Below are positions 16,416 through 25,068 of a stretch of DNA of 56,376 nt, piece by piece. Location: NCBI GenBank assembly GCA_003599865.1, contig QZKS01000041.1, positions 1-56,376 of the forward strand, in the 5' to 3' direction. How positions within the stretch are numbered: the stretch's first letter is position 1; each line of letters starts with the position of its first letter. Source of the stretch: Desulfobacteraceae bacterium (GTDB lineage: Bacteria > Desulfobacterota > Desulfobacteria > Desulfobacterales > SURF-7). Position numbers and translations under genes: made by a program. The notes below the pieces were generated by a model that was not told the origin of the DNA, made no database searches, and saw only the letters and a program-made list of their open reading frames with translations.

Positions 16416-18893
16416 TTACAAATCAATTTTCCAGATGTCGCGGCAATATTCCCGGATGGCACGATCCGATGAAAATTTTCCGATGCGCGCCACATTCAGC
16501 ATGGACACACGGGTCCAGGCCTCCTGATCCTTCCAGAGCGCATTGACCTTTTCCTGACAATCAAGGTAGGACTGGTAGTCGGCCATCAGCATGTATTTGT
16601 CCTCGTACAGCAAAGAATCGACAAGCGGCCTGAACAGATTTTCGTCCCCCCCGGAAAAGAAACCCGATTGGATGCGGTCGATCACCGCTCTCAGTTCTTC
16701 GTTGCTGTTGCAGTAGTCCATGGGGCTGTATCCCGACGCTTTCCGTTCTTCCACCTGCGTTGCGTCCAGTCCGAATAAAAAGAAGTTTTCCGCCCCGACC
16801 TCCTGTCGGATTTCCACATTGGCGCCATCCAGGGTCCCGATGGTCAGCGCTCCGTTCATGGAAAACTTCATATTGCCGGTTCCGGACGCCTCTTTCCCGG
16901 CCGTGGAAATCTGCTCGGACAAATCAGCCGGCGGATACACCCGGTGTCCGATTTTGACGTTGAAATTACGGATAAATACGATTTTCAAACGCTCCCCTAC
17001 ATCCGGGTCCGTATTGACGACATTGGCCACAGAATTGATGAGCTTGATGATCAGCTTGGCCATTTCATAACCGGGTGCCGCCTTGCCGCCGAACACAAAC
17101 GTGCGGGGGGTGATATCGATGCCTGGATTCTGCTTGATGCGATTGTACAGGGTGATGATGTGCAGCAGGTTCAAATGCTGACGTTTGTACTCATGGATGC
17201 GTTTCACCTGCACATCGAACAGGGAATAGGTGTTCAGGGAAACCTTGGTTTTATTGAACACATACTCGGCCTGTTCCCTTTTATTGTTCTGCTTGACCAG
17301 CCACCATTTGGCCAGAAATTCCTTGTCATCGGCAAAGGCTTCCAGTTCCTTCAGTTTTTCCAGATTTTGAATCCAGCCGTCGCCGATTTTTTCCGTGATC
17401 AGGCTGGTCAGTCTGGGATTGCACAGCACCATCCATCGCCTCGGGGTGACGCCGTTGGTTTTGTTGCTGAATTTTTGGGGTGTAATGGCATAGAAGTCAC
17501 TCAGGGTATGCTTTTTCAACAGTTCCGTATGAAGCTCGGCGACCCCGTTGATGGCATGGCTTCCCACGCAGGCCAGGTTTGCCATGCGAACATATTTCTC
17601 TCCGGTTTCGTCAATCAGGGACAACTGTCCGATACGCGGATTGTTTTGCGGAAAGCGGGCCCGGACATCATCCAGGAATTGTTGGTTGATGTCGAATATG
17701 ATTTCCATATGACGCGGCAGAAGATTGGAAAACAGCGGTACAGACCATTTTTCCAGGGCTTCGGGCAACAGGGTGTGGTTTGTGTAGCAGAAGGTCTTTT
17801 CGGTGATCCGCCAGGCGTTGTCCCACTCCAGATTATATTTATCCACAAGCAGCCGCATCAGCTCGGCGACGGCAATGGACGGATGGGTGTCGTTCAGCTG
17901 GACGGCAAAGGTTTCCGGGAAATCATCCAGGGCGGCATTTTTTAAAAGATGCATTTCAATGAGATTCTGAAGGGAGCAGGAAACGAAAAAATATTGCTGT
18001 TCCAGGCGCAAACGCTTGCCCTGAAGCTGCTCATCATTGGGATACAGGACTTTTGTAATATTCTCGGCCGCCACCTTCATTTCAACGGCACCATAGTAAT
18101 CCCCGGTGTTGAAATCCTGGAAGTCGAAAGATTCATGGGCTTCGGCCTTCCAGAGCCGCAGCATGCCGGCTGTTTCCGTCTTGTACCCCATGATGGGAGT
18201 ATCATAGGCCATGCCTTTGACGATTTTTCCGGGAATCCATTTGACTTTCGTCCTGCCGTTTGCATCCGGATACGATTCCGTATGGCCGCCGAAATAGACG
18301 TCGTACACCCGTTCGGGTCTGGGGATTTCCCATGGATTGCCGAGCTGCAGCCAGTTGTCGGTCAGTTCCACCTGCCAGCCGTCACGGAAGGTCTGATGAA
18401 ACATTCCGTGTTCATAGCGTATCCCGAAACCGATGGCCGGAACACCGAGGGTTGCGAGCGATTCCATATAACAGGCAGCCAGCCGGCCAAGACCGCCGTT
18501 GCCCAGTCCCGGCTCCGGTTCATGTTCGATGATCGCATCCAGATCCATGTTCAGCTCATGGGTTGCCAGCTTCATGGTGTCGTATATGCCGAGACTGATC
18601 AGATTCCGTTTGAGCTGGGGGCCGATCAGAAATTCAGCGGAAAAATAGCAAACCGCTTTTGACGGAGACATGAAAAAGGTTTCAACCGTGTTCATCCAGT
18701 ATTGAATCATCCGGTTACGCACGCTGTAAGCAACCGCCAGATACTGGTCATTCAATGTGATCATGGATGCGGGTTTGCCAAGGATATATTGCAGGTTTTC
18801 GTTGAGATCCTGCTTGATGCCTGAAAGGCTCAGGCTGGTCCGGATGCTTTCCGGGGAGCTGGTGGAACCAGGATTTTTTTTGTCATGTTTCAT
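16416..18893 (-). CDS. glgP: Glycogen/alpha-glucan phosphorylase
   Basis: 825 residues, the normal length. GlgP releases glucose-1-phosphate from the non-reducing ends of glycogen or maltodextrin with a pyridoxal phosphate cofactor. Visible signatures are YFSAEFLIGPQLKRNLI, GNGGLGRLAACYMESLATL, QLNDTHPSIAVAELMRLL, RIHEYKRQHLNLLHII, and the pyridoxal-lysine box EASGTGNMKFSMNGAL with TLDGANVEI. The start has GGAA about 8 nt before the ATG. It is convergent with trmL with no gap between the two stop codons. No other glycogen gene is in the window. Confidence 0.96.
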   Translation of the reverse strand: MKHDKKNPGSTSSPESIRTSLSLSGIKQDLNENLQYILGKPASMITLNDQYLAVAYSVRNRMIQYWMNTVETFFMSPSKAVCYFSAEFLIGPQLKRNLISLGIYDTMKLATHELNMDLDAIIEHEPEPGLGNGGLGRLAACYMESLATLGVPAIGFGIRYEHGMFHQTFRDGWQVELTDNWLQLGNPWEIPRPERVYDVYFGGHTESYPDANGRTKVKWIPGKIVKGMAYDTPIMGYKTETAGMLRLWKAEAHESFDFQDFNTGDYYGAVEMKVAAENITKVLYPNDEQLQGKRLRLEQQYFFVSCSLQNLIEMHLLKNAALDDFPETFAVQLNDTHPSIAVAELMRLLVDKYNLEWDNAWRITEKTFCYTNHTLLPEALEKWSVPLFSNLLPRHMEIIFDINQQFLDDVRARFPQNNPRIGQLSLIDETGEKYVRMANLACVGSHAINGVAELHTELLKKHTLSDFYAITPQKFSNKTNGVTPRRWMVLCNPRLTSLITEKIGDGWIQNLEKLKELEAFADDKEFLAKWWLVKQNNKREQAEYVFNKTKVSLNTYSLFDVQVKRIHEYKRQHLNLLHIITLYNRIKQNPGIDITPRTFVFGGKAAPGYEMAKLIIKLINSVANVVNTDPDVGERLKIVFIRNFNVKIGHRVYPPADLSEQISTAGKEASGTGNMKFSMNGALTIGTLDGANVEIRQEVGAENFFLFGLDATQVEERKASGYSPMDYCNSNEELRAVIDRIQSGFFSGGDENLFRPLVDSLLYEDKYMLMADYQSYLDCQEKVNALWKDQEAWTRVSMLNVARIGKFSSDRAIREYCRDIWKIDL

Positions 18894-19160
18894 GGTACGA
18901 AATTCCTTTTCTTACGGGCTTTTTGATTGCGCATTTTTCGCAGAACGAATTTCGAACAAATGGTTCGGAAATCGTGTCAATGTCAGGCATCCCCGAATTA
19001 CCGGCGGATGGAAGAGAAATGAAGAAGAATACCGGGAAGCCCCGACGGTTCGGTACCATTTGGTGCAATGATGGATAAGATCCTGCTTTTTTTGGAACAA
19101 TATATATGTGAAGGAAGGTTGTGTGTCAACAACATTGATGGTTCGGGAGAAGGACCTTGC

Positions 19161-19201
19161 GCAGCAGGGACGGAATCGGTCTTGGATTCCGCCCCTGCTG
19201 C
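19161..19201 (-). terminator. Long hairpin downstream of the lamin-tail-like gene
   Basis: GCAGCAGGGACGGAATC (19161-19177) pairs with GATTCCGCCCCTGCTGC (19185-19201) over 17 bp with one non-Watson-Crick pair and a 7-nt loop. It starts 20 nt after the stop codon of the leftward gene ending at 19221. There is no T-run after the stem in that direction, so it may stabilise an mRNA end rather than terminate. Confidence 0.5.
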
Positions 19202-19220
19202 CTTGCTTTTGCGGATCAGC

Positions 19221-19898
19221 CTATTCTGTTTTCGATTTTCTTTTGATTCCGACAAGACCGAACAAGCCGGAAGCAAGCATCCATATGGCGGAGGGTACGG
19301 GTACGGTTGACAAGGACCCTGATCCCGGATTGGGGGAGGGATTGATGACCCAGCCATCACCCAGAAATTCAATGCTTTGTCCGGACGGCGCATCGCCGAC
19401 ATCAACAGCGCCGACGGATCCTGTATGATCGATCAGGCTGCTCGAATTGGCTCCTCCATAGATGACCGAAAAAAAAGGCACGGTTGTATTGGTAATGGAT
19501 GATGCAAGGGTGTGAAAAAGGGCAATCCCGTCTGCAATCGTACCGCTGTTCTGGAGATCCGGGCTGATATCAAAAGCCAGGGAATAGGATGGACTGCTGT
19601 TTGACAGGTCACTGGTCGGCCCGCCGACAATGAAATATGCAGCCGGATCAATTGTCCCGTCCAGTTGAAGCGTGCCGTATGAATAAGCGCTTCCCCCCCA
19701 TCCGATACTCCATTCCGCGAGGTCGATGACTCCTGCAGTCCCGTTAAACAGTTCGATCCATTCCCGCTGATCATCGCCGCCGGCAGGATCATACAGCACT
19801 TCCGATATGACGAGGGTATTGACGCTTCCGGCTTGGGCAGCACCCAGGCCTCCGAATACTAATAATAATGAACATACCAGGGTAATCATTGCTTTCAT
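19221..19898 (-). CDS. Exported lamin-tail-like protein with a VPxPSA C-terminal sorting signal
   Basis: 225 residues. Residues 1-23 form a signal peptide (MKAMITLVCSLLLVFGGLGA, then AQAG). The body, from TLVISEVLYDPAGGDDQREW, then IELFNGT, has the pattern of a lamin-tail domain (LVISEVL-x-DP-x-G...WIEL-x-N), seen in many secreted bacterial proteins. The C-terminus carries VPVPSAIWMLASGLFGLVG followed by IKRKSK: a short motif, a membrane helix and a basic tail, the layout of PEP-CTERM or VPLPA-CTERM substrates processed by an exosortase. No exosortase is in the window. A strong ribosome-binding site (AAGGAGG) precedes the ATG. Surface display or secretion after anchor cleavage is inferred. 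Confidence 0.75.
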   Translation of the reverse strand: MKAMITLVCSLLLVFGGLGAAQAGSVNTLVISEVLYDPAGGDDQREWIELFNGTAGVIDLAEWSIGWGGSAYSYGTLQLDGTIDPAAYFIVGGPTSDLSNSSPSYSLAFDISPDLQNSGTIADGIALFHTLASSITNTTVPFFSVIYGGANSSSLIDHTGSVGAVDVGDAPSGQSIEFLGDGWVINPSPNPGSGSLSTVPVPSAIWMLASGLFGLVGIKRKSKTE

Positions 19899-20402
19899 GC
19901 CTTCCTCCTTGTTTGGGTTTAAGATGTTATTTCATGATGGTTGATTTCCGTATTCGGCTTCTCATGGACACGCCTGCTCCCTGTCCGATATTCCGGATGC
20001 CGCTGATACGGAAGGTTGACCGTTCAACTCACGGATTTCTCATTTTTCGCTGAATGATAGCGTTATTCAGGATATTTTTTTCAGTTTGCCGTGAAACAGG
20101 CGCATTGGGTTGAAAATTTTTCGCAGAATATAGGCGAAAAAATTGGGTGTGTCAATGACAATATTACTGCAATATGTGGATTTTTTATGAATTAAATCTA
20201 TTGTCCTGCGCGGGCTGTTTTCGCAAAAAATGATGATATCTGAACGGGAAATCAGGATAAAACGGTGGTTTGAAAATTTTCACGAGACCGGCACCGGTAA
20301 ATTGACAAGGGTCATCCCATGGTTATTTTTAGGCAAAGTACAAAAATGTAATTTGCCTGGAGGTATCCGGGCTTTTTATCATCATGAATCAGGAGAAGGA
20401 AT
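19899..20402. other. About 500-base gap upstream of clpB
   Basis: No gene-like frame is convincing here. The region contains the promoters of the divergent lamin-tail-like gene and clpB. A perfect 12-bp palindrome, TGAAAATTTTCA, lies at about 20270-20281, and a similar TTGAAAATTTTTC occurs near 20110. No clear heat-shock (CIRCE or sigma-32) element was found by eye. Confidence 0.4.
20302..20329 (+). promoter_or_regulatory. Candidate clpB promoter
   Basis: TTGACA (20302-20307), a 16-nt spacer and TATTTT (20324-20329). The -35 box is perfect and the -10 box matches four of six. It would give a leader of about 70 nt to the clpB start at 20403. Assignment by eye only. Confidence 0.35.
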
Positions 20403-23000
20403 ATGCGTTTTGACAAGTTGACCATTAAATCACAAGAATTGATTTCAGAAGCCCAATCTTTTGCCGTGAAACTGAACCATCAGCAGATCGAGCCGGAACA
20501 TCTATTGTCCGTCATGCTGAATACCAAACAGGGGATCACGATATCCCTTTTGCGGAAGCTGGGCGTGTCTCCGGGAAGTCTTGACCGGGAGCTTTCGGTT
20601 CTGCTGGATCGGATTCCAAAGGTCACCGGCGGGGGCGGAAGCGATGCGTTTTTGTCGGTCCGGTCAAAAAGCCTACTCAATACGGCATTTTCAGAAGCCT
20701 CCAAGATGAAGGACCAGTACGTCAGCGTGGAACACATCCTCCTCGCCGTTGCCGAAGAAAAACAGGGTGGTGCCGGCAAGGTGCTTGCCGGACAGGGAAT
20801 CACCCGGGAAGCCATTTTAAAGGCCCTGCTGGAGATCCGGGGGAATCAATCCATTACCGATCCGAATCCGGAGGAAAAATATCAGGCGCTGGATAAATTC
20901 AGCAGAGATCTGACGGATCTGGCCCGTCTGGGCAAGCTGGACCCTGTCATCGGCCGGGATGAAGAGATCCGGCGGGTCGTTCAGGTATTGTCCCGGCGGA
21001 CGAAAAACAACCCGGTATTGATCGGTGAGCCCGGGGTGGGCAAAACGGCGATTGTGGAGGGTCTTGCCCAGCGCATTGTATCCGGTGATATCACGGAAAC
21101 CCTGAAGAACAAACGGCTTGTTTCTCTGGATATGGGGGCGCTGATTGCCGGTGCCAAATACCGTGGGGAATTCGAAGACCGCCTGAAGGCGGTTTTAAAA
21201 GAGGTGGAGGATGCAGACGGAGAAGTGATTCTGTTTATTGATGAGCTTCATACCCTTGTCGGCGCCGGAGCCACGGAAGGCGCAATGGACGCTTCCAACA
21301 TGCTGAAGCCTGCCCTTGCGAGAGGGACGCTCCGGTGTGTGGGGGCAACGACGCTGAACGAATACAAAAAATATATTGAAAAAGATGCGGCCCTGGAAAG
21401 GCGGTTCCAACCGGTTTTGACAACCGAACCTAGCGTGGAAGATACGATTTCGATTCTGCGGGGCCTGAAGGAAAAATATGAGGTTCATCACGGGGTAAGA
21501 ATCAAGGATTCGGCCATTGTTGCGGCGGCAACCTTGTCGGATCGGTATATATCCGATCGTTTTCTGCCGGACAAGGCGATTGATCTCATGGATGAGTGCG
21601 CTTCCAAACTCAGGATTGAAATTGACAGCATGCCGGCGGAGATTGATGAGATCCGGCGGAAAATCATCCAGACGGAAATTGAACGGGAGGCATTGAAAAA
21701 AGAAACGGACCCGTCTTCCCGGGACCGGCTGAAAGGTCTTGAAAAGGAACTGGCCCTGATGAATGAGCGGATAGGAGAGATGAAGGCGCATTGGACCAAT
21801 GAAAAGGATATGATTCAGGCCATCCGGAAGATCAAGGAAGAGATCGAGCAGCTTGGTATCGAGGAACAGCAGGCGGAAAGGGAAGGAAACCTGGCAAAGG
21901 TTGCTGAAATCCGGTACGGAAGGTCAGGAGATCTGCAGAAACGCCTGGAAAAAGCCAATCTGGAATTGTCAGCCCTTCAGGCAGACAAGCGAATGCTGAA
22001 GGAGGAGGTGGATGCGGAGGATGTCGCCCAGGTGGTTTCCCGGTGGACCGGCATCCCGGTTTCCAAGATGCTGGAAGGGGAACGGGAAAAACTCATCCGG
22101 ATGGAAGAGCGTCTTTCCAGGAGGGTGATCGGTCAGGAAGAGGCGGTCATCGCCGTATCCAACGCGGTCCGAAGGGCACGCTCCGGACTGCAGGATCCAA
22201 ACAGACCGATCGGAACCTTTATTTTCATGGGGCCGACCGGTGTGGGGAAAACCGAGCTTGCCAAGGCACTGGCTGCATTTATTTTTGACAGCGAGCAGGC
22301 CATCGTTCGGATTGATATGTCCGAGTATATGGAAAAGCATGCCGTGGCCCGGTTGATCGGTGCCCCTCCGGGATATGTGGGGTATGAAGAGGGTGGGTAT
22401 CTTACGGAGAGTATCCGACGCAGGCCATACTCACTGATTTTATTTGATGAGATCGAAAAGGCCCATCCGGAAGTGTTCAATGTGCTTCTCCAAATACTGG
22501 ATGACGGCAGGATGACGGACGGCAAGGGCCGGACCGTTGATTTCAAGAATACGATCATTATCATGACATCCAATATCGGAAGCCAGTATATTCAGGAACT
22601 GGGACCTTCCCGAAGAGAGGAAATGGTCAAAGCCGTGACGGCTGTTCTCCGGCAGAGTTTTAAACCGGAGTTTCTGAACCGGATCGATGAAACCATTATC
22701 TTCCATAATTTAACCCGGGATCAGATTGTCCATATTGTGGATATTCAGTTTCAAAGACTTTCCAAGCGTCTCCTGGAACAGAATATCGATCTGGAGCTCA
22801 GTGATTCGGCCAGGGAATTTCTGGCGGAAAAAGGATATGATCCGGTGTATGGCGCCAGACCATTGAAGCGGGCGATTCAGCATTATATTGAAAATCCGCT
22901 GTCCATGGAAATTCTGAAAGGCAGCATTGAGGCAAACAGGAAAATCCGGATCGAAGAAGAAAACGGGGGAATCGTATTCAAGTCTGTTGCGGCATCCTGA
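20403..23000 (+). CDS. clpB: ATP-dependent chaperone ClpB
   Basis: ClpB is the disaggregase that, with DnaK, pulls proteins out of aggregates through a hexameric pore. The 865-residue protein has the double N-terminal Clp repeat (to about 145), AAA domain 1 (Walker [14 protein letters not shown] near 205; Walker [14 protein letters not shown]), a long coiled-coil middle domain (about 405-525: [20 protein letters not shown]), AAA domain 2 ([14 protein letters not shown] near 610, [14 protein letters not shown]) and the C-terminal D2-small domain ([14 protein letters not shown]). The middle domain separates it from ClpA or ClpC. AGGAG precedes the ATG. No DnaK gene is near. Confidence 0.96.
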   Translation: MRFDKLTIKSQELISEAQSFAVKLNHQQIEPEHLLSVMLNTKQGITISLLRKLGVSPGSLDRELSVLLDRIPKVTGGGGSDAFLSVRSKSLLNTAFSEASKMKDQYVSVEHILLAVAEEKQGGAGKVLAGQGITREAILKALLEIRGNQSITDPNPEEKYQALDKFSRDLTDLARLGKLDPVIGRDEEIRRVVQVLSRRTKNNPVLIGEPGVGKTAIVEGLAQRIVSGDITETLKNKRLVSLDMGALIAGAKYRGEFEDRLKAVLKEVEDADGEVILFIDELHTLVGAGATEGAMDASNMLKPALARGTLRCVGATTLNEYKKYIEKDAALERRFQPVLTTEPSVEDTISILRGLKEKYEVHHGVRIKDSAIVAAATLSDRYISDRFLPDKAIDLMDECASKLRIEIDSMPAEIDEIRRKIIQTEIEREALKKETDPSSRDRLKGLEKELALMNERIGEMKAHWTNEKDMIQAIRKIKEEIEQLGIEEQQAEREGNLAKVAEIRYGRSGDLQKRLEKANLELSALQADKRMLKEEVDAEDVAQVVSRWTGIPVSKMLEGEREKLIRMEERLSRRVIGQEEAVIAVSNAVRRARSGLQDPNRPIGTFIFMGPTGVGKTELAKALAAFIFDSEQAIVRIDMSEYMEKHAVARLIGAPPGYVGYEEGGYLTESIRRRPYSLILFDEIEKAHPEVFNVLLQILDDGRMTDGKGRTVDFKNTIIIMTSNIGSQYIQELGPSRREEMVKAVTAVLRQSFKPEFLNRIDETIIFHNLTRDQIVHIVDIQFQRLSKRLLEQNIDLELSDSAREFLAEKGYDPVYGARPLKRAIQHYIENPLSMEILKGSIEANRKIRIEEENGGIVFKSVAAS

Positions 23001-23032
23001 TCCATCGTTCGCACTCATCCGGATAACCGGTT

Positions 23033-23063
23033 AAAGCAGCGTTCCCGTGACGCTGCTTTTATT
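23033..23063 (+). terminator. Intrinsic terminator of clpB
   Basis: AAAGCAGCGT (23033-23042) and ACGCTGCTTT (23050-23059) form a perfect 10-bp stem with a 7-nt loop, followed by TTATT. It lies 33 nt after clpB, between it and the convergent MFS gene, and could serve both. Confidence 0.75.
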
Positions 23064-23067
23064 CGGT

Positions 23068-24213
23068 CTATTTTGCTTTAATGCACATCAGACCGCCTCC
23101 GATAAGCGCAACCAATGCGCTTGCGGCAAACAACCAGGAGGATCCGATCTGGTCATAAAACATTCCGTTGATCAGAAAGCCGACGGTCATGCCGAGACCG
23201 TAAGTGACGGCATTGTTGACGGCCTGCCCGAATGTTTTGGCTTCCGAAGGAATGAACTGGTCGATATACAGGATGCTGGCAATATGGAATGCACCGTATG
23301 TAAGGGCATGCAGAAGCTGAGACGCCAGGATGACCGCAGCCGAATCGGCAAAACAGAGAATCAGCCATCGGATGACGGCCGTCAGAAAAGCGGCAACCAG
23401 AACCTTTTCCATGGAGATTTTCCGGAAAATGGCATCGGATTTCATCATGGTGACAATTTCGGCAACCGAGGCCAGACCCCAGGTAATTCCGATAAAGGTT
23501 TTCCCGTAACCCAATTTTTCCAGGTGAATGGAGAAAAAACCATAATAGGTTCCATGGCTGAGCAGCATCAAAAAGGCAGCGGTCAGAAAGATGAGCAGCC
23601 GCGGCTGCAACAAAACCCTGGCTCCGGGGCCGAACGATCCCTTTTGGTGTAATGCCGTATCCGGGATGCGGATGGCCAGGACAGCCTGTATGGAGGAACC
23701 GGCCAGAATCCAGGGGATGATAATATCAACCGATTGCAGGTCGATCAGACGGCCGATCAATACCACAAACAGGATGAAATTAATGGACCCCCAGACTCTT
23801 ATCCTGCCGTATTGTTCTTTCCGGTTTCCCAGAACGTCCATGGTAAACGCTTCCAGAAAGGAGATCACCGGAGAGTAGAAAATACCGTAAAACAGACAGA
23901 TCAGAAGCATCAACCGGAAGTCTGTGGTAAAAAGAAACAAGGCCCATATCAGGCAGCTGATGAAATTACACAGGATATAAACCGGCTTTCGTATCTGAAA
24001 ATGGTCGGCAACCGCTCCCCATACAAGGGGGAATAATACCGTGGTAACCGTCCTGACGGCCGACATGACACCGATCTGAAAACCTGTAAAATCAAGATGG
24101 TAACAATATAAATTAAAATACGGCAGATAAATGCCCAGCACACCGAAATAGAGAAAATACTGAAGGCCGAGAATCCGTTTGGGCGATGATTTCCATTCGT
24201 GTTTTTCGTTCAT
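23068..24213 (-). CDS. Major facilitator superfamily transporter (MFS_1-like)
   Basis: About 381 residues with roughly 12 membrane segments (LQYFLYFGVLGIYLPYFNLY at the start, then repeated 20-residue hydrophobic stretches). The FNLYCYHLDFTGFQIGVMSA segment and the LLSHGTYYGFFSIHLEKLGY segment are typical of the MFS_1-like/3-phenylpropionate-permease subgroup, whose members move sugars, nucleosides or aromatic acids. The substrate cannot be read from the sequence. A longer start at 24318 would add a 35-residue charged, non-conserved leader; 24213 (MNEKHEWKSSPKR) was chosen because the first helix follows it closely. Neither has a clear ribosome-binding site. Confidence 0.75.
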   Translation of the reverse strand: MNEKHEWKSSPKRILGLQYFLYFGVLGIYLPYFNLYCYHLDFTGFQIGVMSAVRTVTTVLFPLVWGAVADHFQIRKPVYILCNFISCLIWALFLFTTDFRLMLLICLFYGIFYSPVISFLEAFTMDVLGNRKEQYGRIRVWGSINFILFVVLIGRLIDLQSVDIIIPWILAGSSIQAVLAIRIPDTALHQKGSFGPGARVLLQPRLLIFLTAAFLMLLSHGTYYGFFSIHLEKLGYGKTFIGITWGLASVAEIVTMMKSDAIFRKISMEKVLVAAFLTAVIRWLILCFADSAAVILASQLLHALTYGAFHIASILYIDQFIPSEAKTFGQAVNNAVTYGLGMTVGFLINGMFYDQIGSSWLFAASALVALIGGGLMCIKAK

Positions 24214-24508
24214 GACGGGTATCGGATTTTCGGCTAAACCCTTTCCGGTTCTTGCGGTCCGTTTCAGGGGTTCGGGTGATGATCGGACATTCGATGAATG
24301 CCGGACTATTTTTATCATGGATCAGCATAGAATGATACATAAAATATAAACGGAATGCTTTCTGATGGAGAATAGTTATTTCTGACTATTTACAAAAATC
24401 ATCCGGGGTGTTAAATTCAACGGAACTCACCAAAACAGGGTAATTTTTGAATGCATATCTTGGATTGTTCCCAATACTTTTTGATGACGGTTTATGCAGG
24501 AGTGGAAA

Positions 24509-24955
24509 ATGGATTTTATTAAGATACGATTCGGTAATGATTTTCTTCATGAAAAATCACGGTTTGAAAAAAACATCGAAGAGATGTTCCAGTCCATGAG
24601 TCCGATTTTTACCCTTTCCGAAGGACCATGGAAACCCCTTATGGATATCTATGAGGCACCGGATGAGATTGTCATTCTTGCCGAGATTGCAGGAGTCAGC
24701 AAAGAGGATCTGGAGCTTGAGATCAATACCAAAGCCGTTCGGATCAGCGGTGTGCGGACATGCATGCCGCGGATGGAAAATTCAAGATTTCGTCTGGCCG
24801 AGATTCAGCACGGTCCCTTTGAGAGGGTTTTGTTTCTGCCGTCTCCGGTGGATACGGAACGTGTCTCCGCTTCCTATTCAAACGGCTTTCTGGAGATCAA
24901 ACTTGCAAAACTGAAATTTGACAAAACCCGCACCATCCCGATACAGGGAGAATAG
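24509..24955 (+). CDS. Small heat-shock protein, Hsp20/alpha-crystallin family
   Basis: About 148 residues. The alpha-crystallin domain spans about residues 45-140: PLMDIYEAPDEIVILAEIAG, VSKEDLELEINTKAVRISG, and FERVLFLPSPVDTERVSASY followed by SNGFLEIKLAK, the strands and the A-x-x-x-G-x-L-like motif of the family. It is an ATP-independent holdase for unfolding proteins. The ATG at 24509 is preferred because GCAGGAG (24497-24503) sits 5 nt upstream; an ATG at 24494 lies before that site. It is 114 nt upstream of lon, in the same direction, forming a stress-protein group with clpB. A sequence faintly like a sigma-32 site (TTGAA at 24447, CCCAAT at 24470, 18-nt spacer) lies upstream; weak. Confidence 0.88.
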   Translation: MDFIKIRFGNDFLHEKSRFEKNIEEMFQSMSPIFTLSEGPWKPLMDIYEAPDEIVILAEIAGVSKEDLELEINTKAVRISGVRTCMPRMENSRFRLAEIQHGPFERVLFLPSPVDTERVSASYSNGFLEIKLAKLKFDKTRTIPIQGE

Positions 24956-25068
24956 ATTCCTCATAATCTATCGTTACGATGACAAAACGGCCGACCGGTA
25001 CTACTTTATATAAAAAGGCTGCCTATGGTTTGCCATAACGAAAAAGAATACCAAATGTGGAGGATGAT

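Noticed and set aside
16944-18662. Two long rightward open frames (333 and 237 codons) opposite glgP
   Set aside because: They are antisense to a clearly recognisable glycogen phosphorylase, have no ribosome-binding site and no known motif. They come from the codon pattern of the real gene.
24447-24475. Heat-shock sigma-32 promoter before hsp20
   Set aside because: TTGAA and CCCAAT are present, but the 18-nt spacer is longer than usual and both boxes are imperfect, so it is not listed as a feature.
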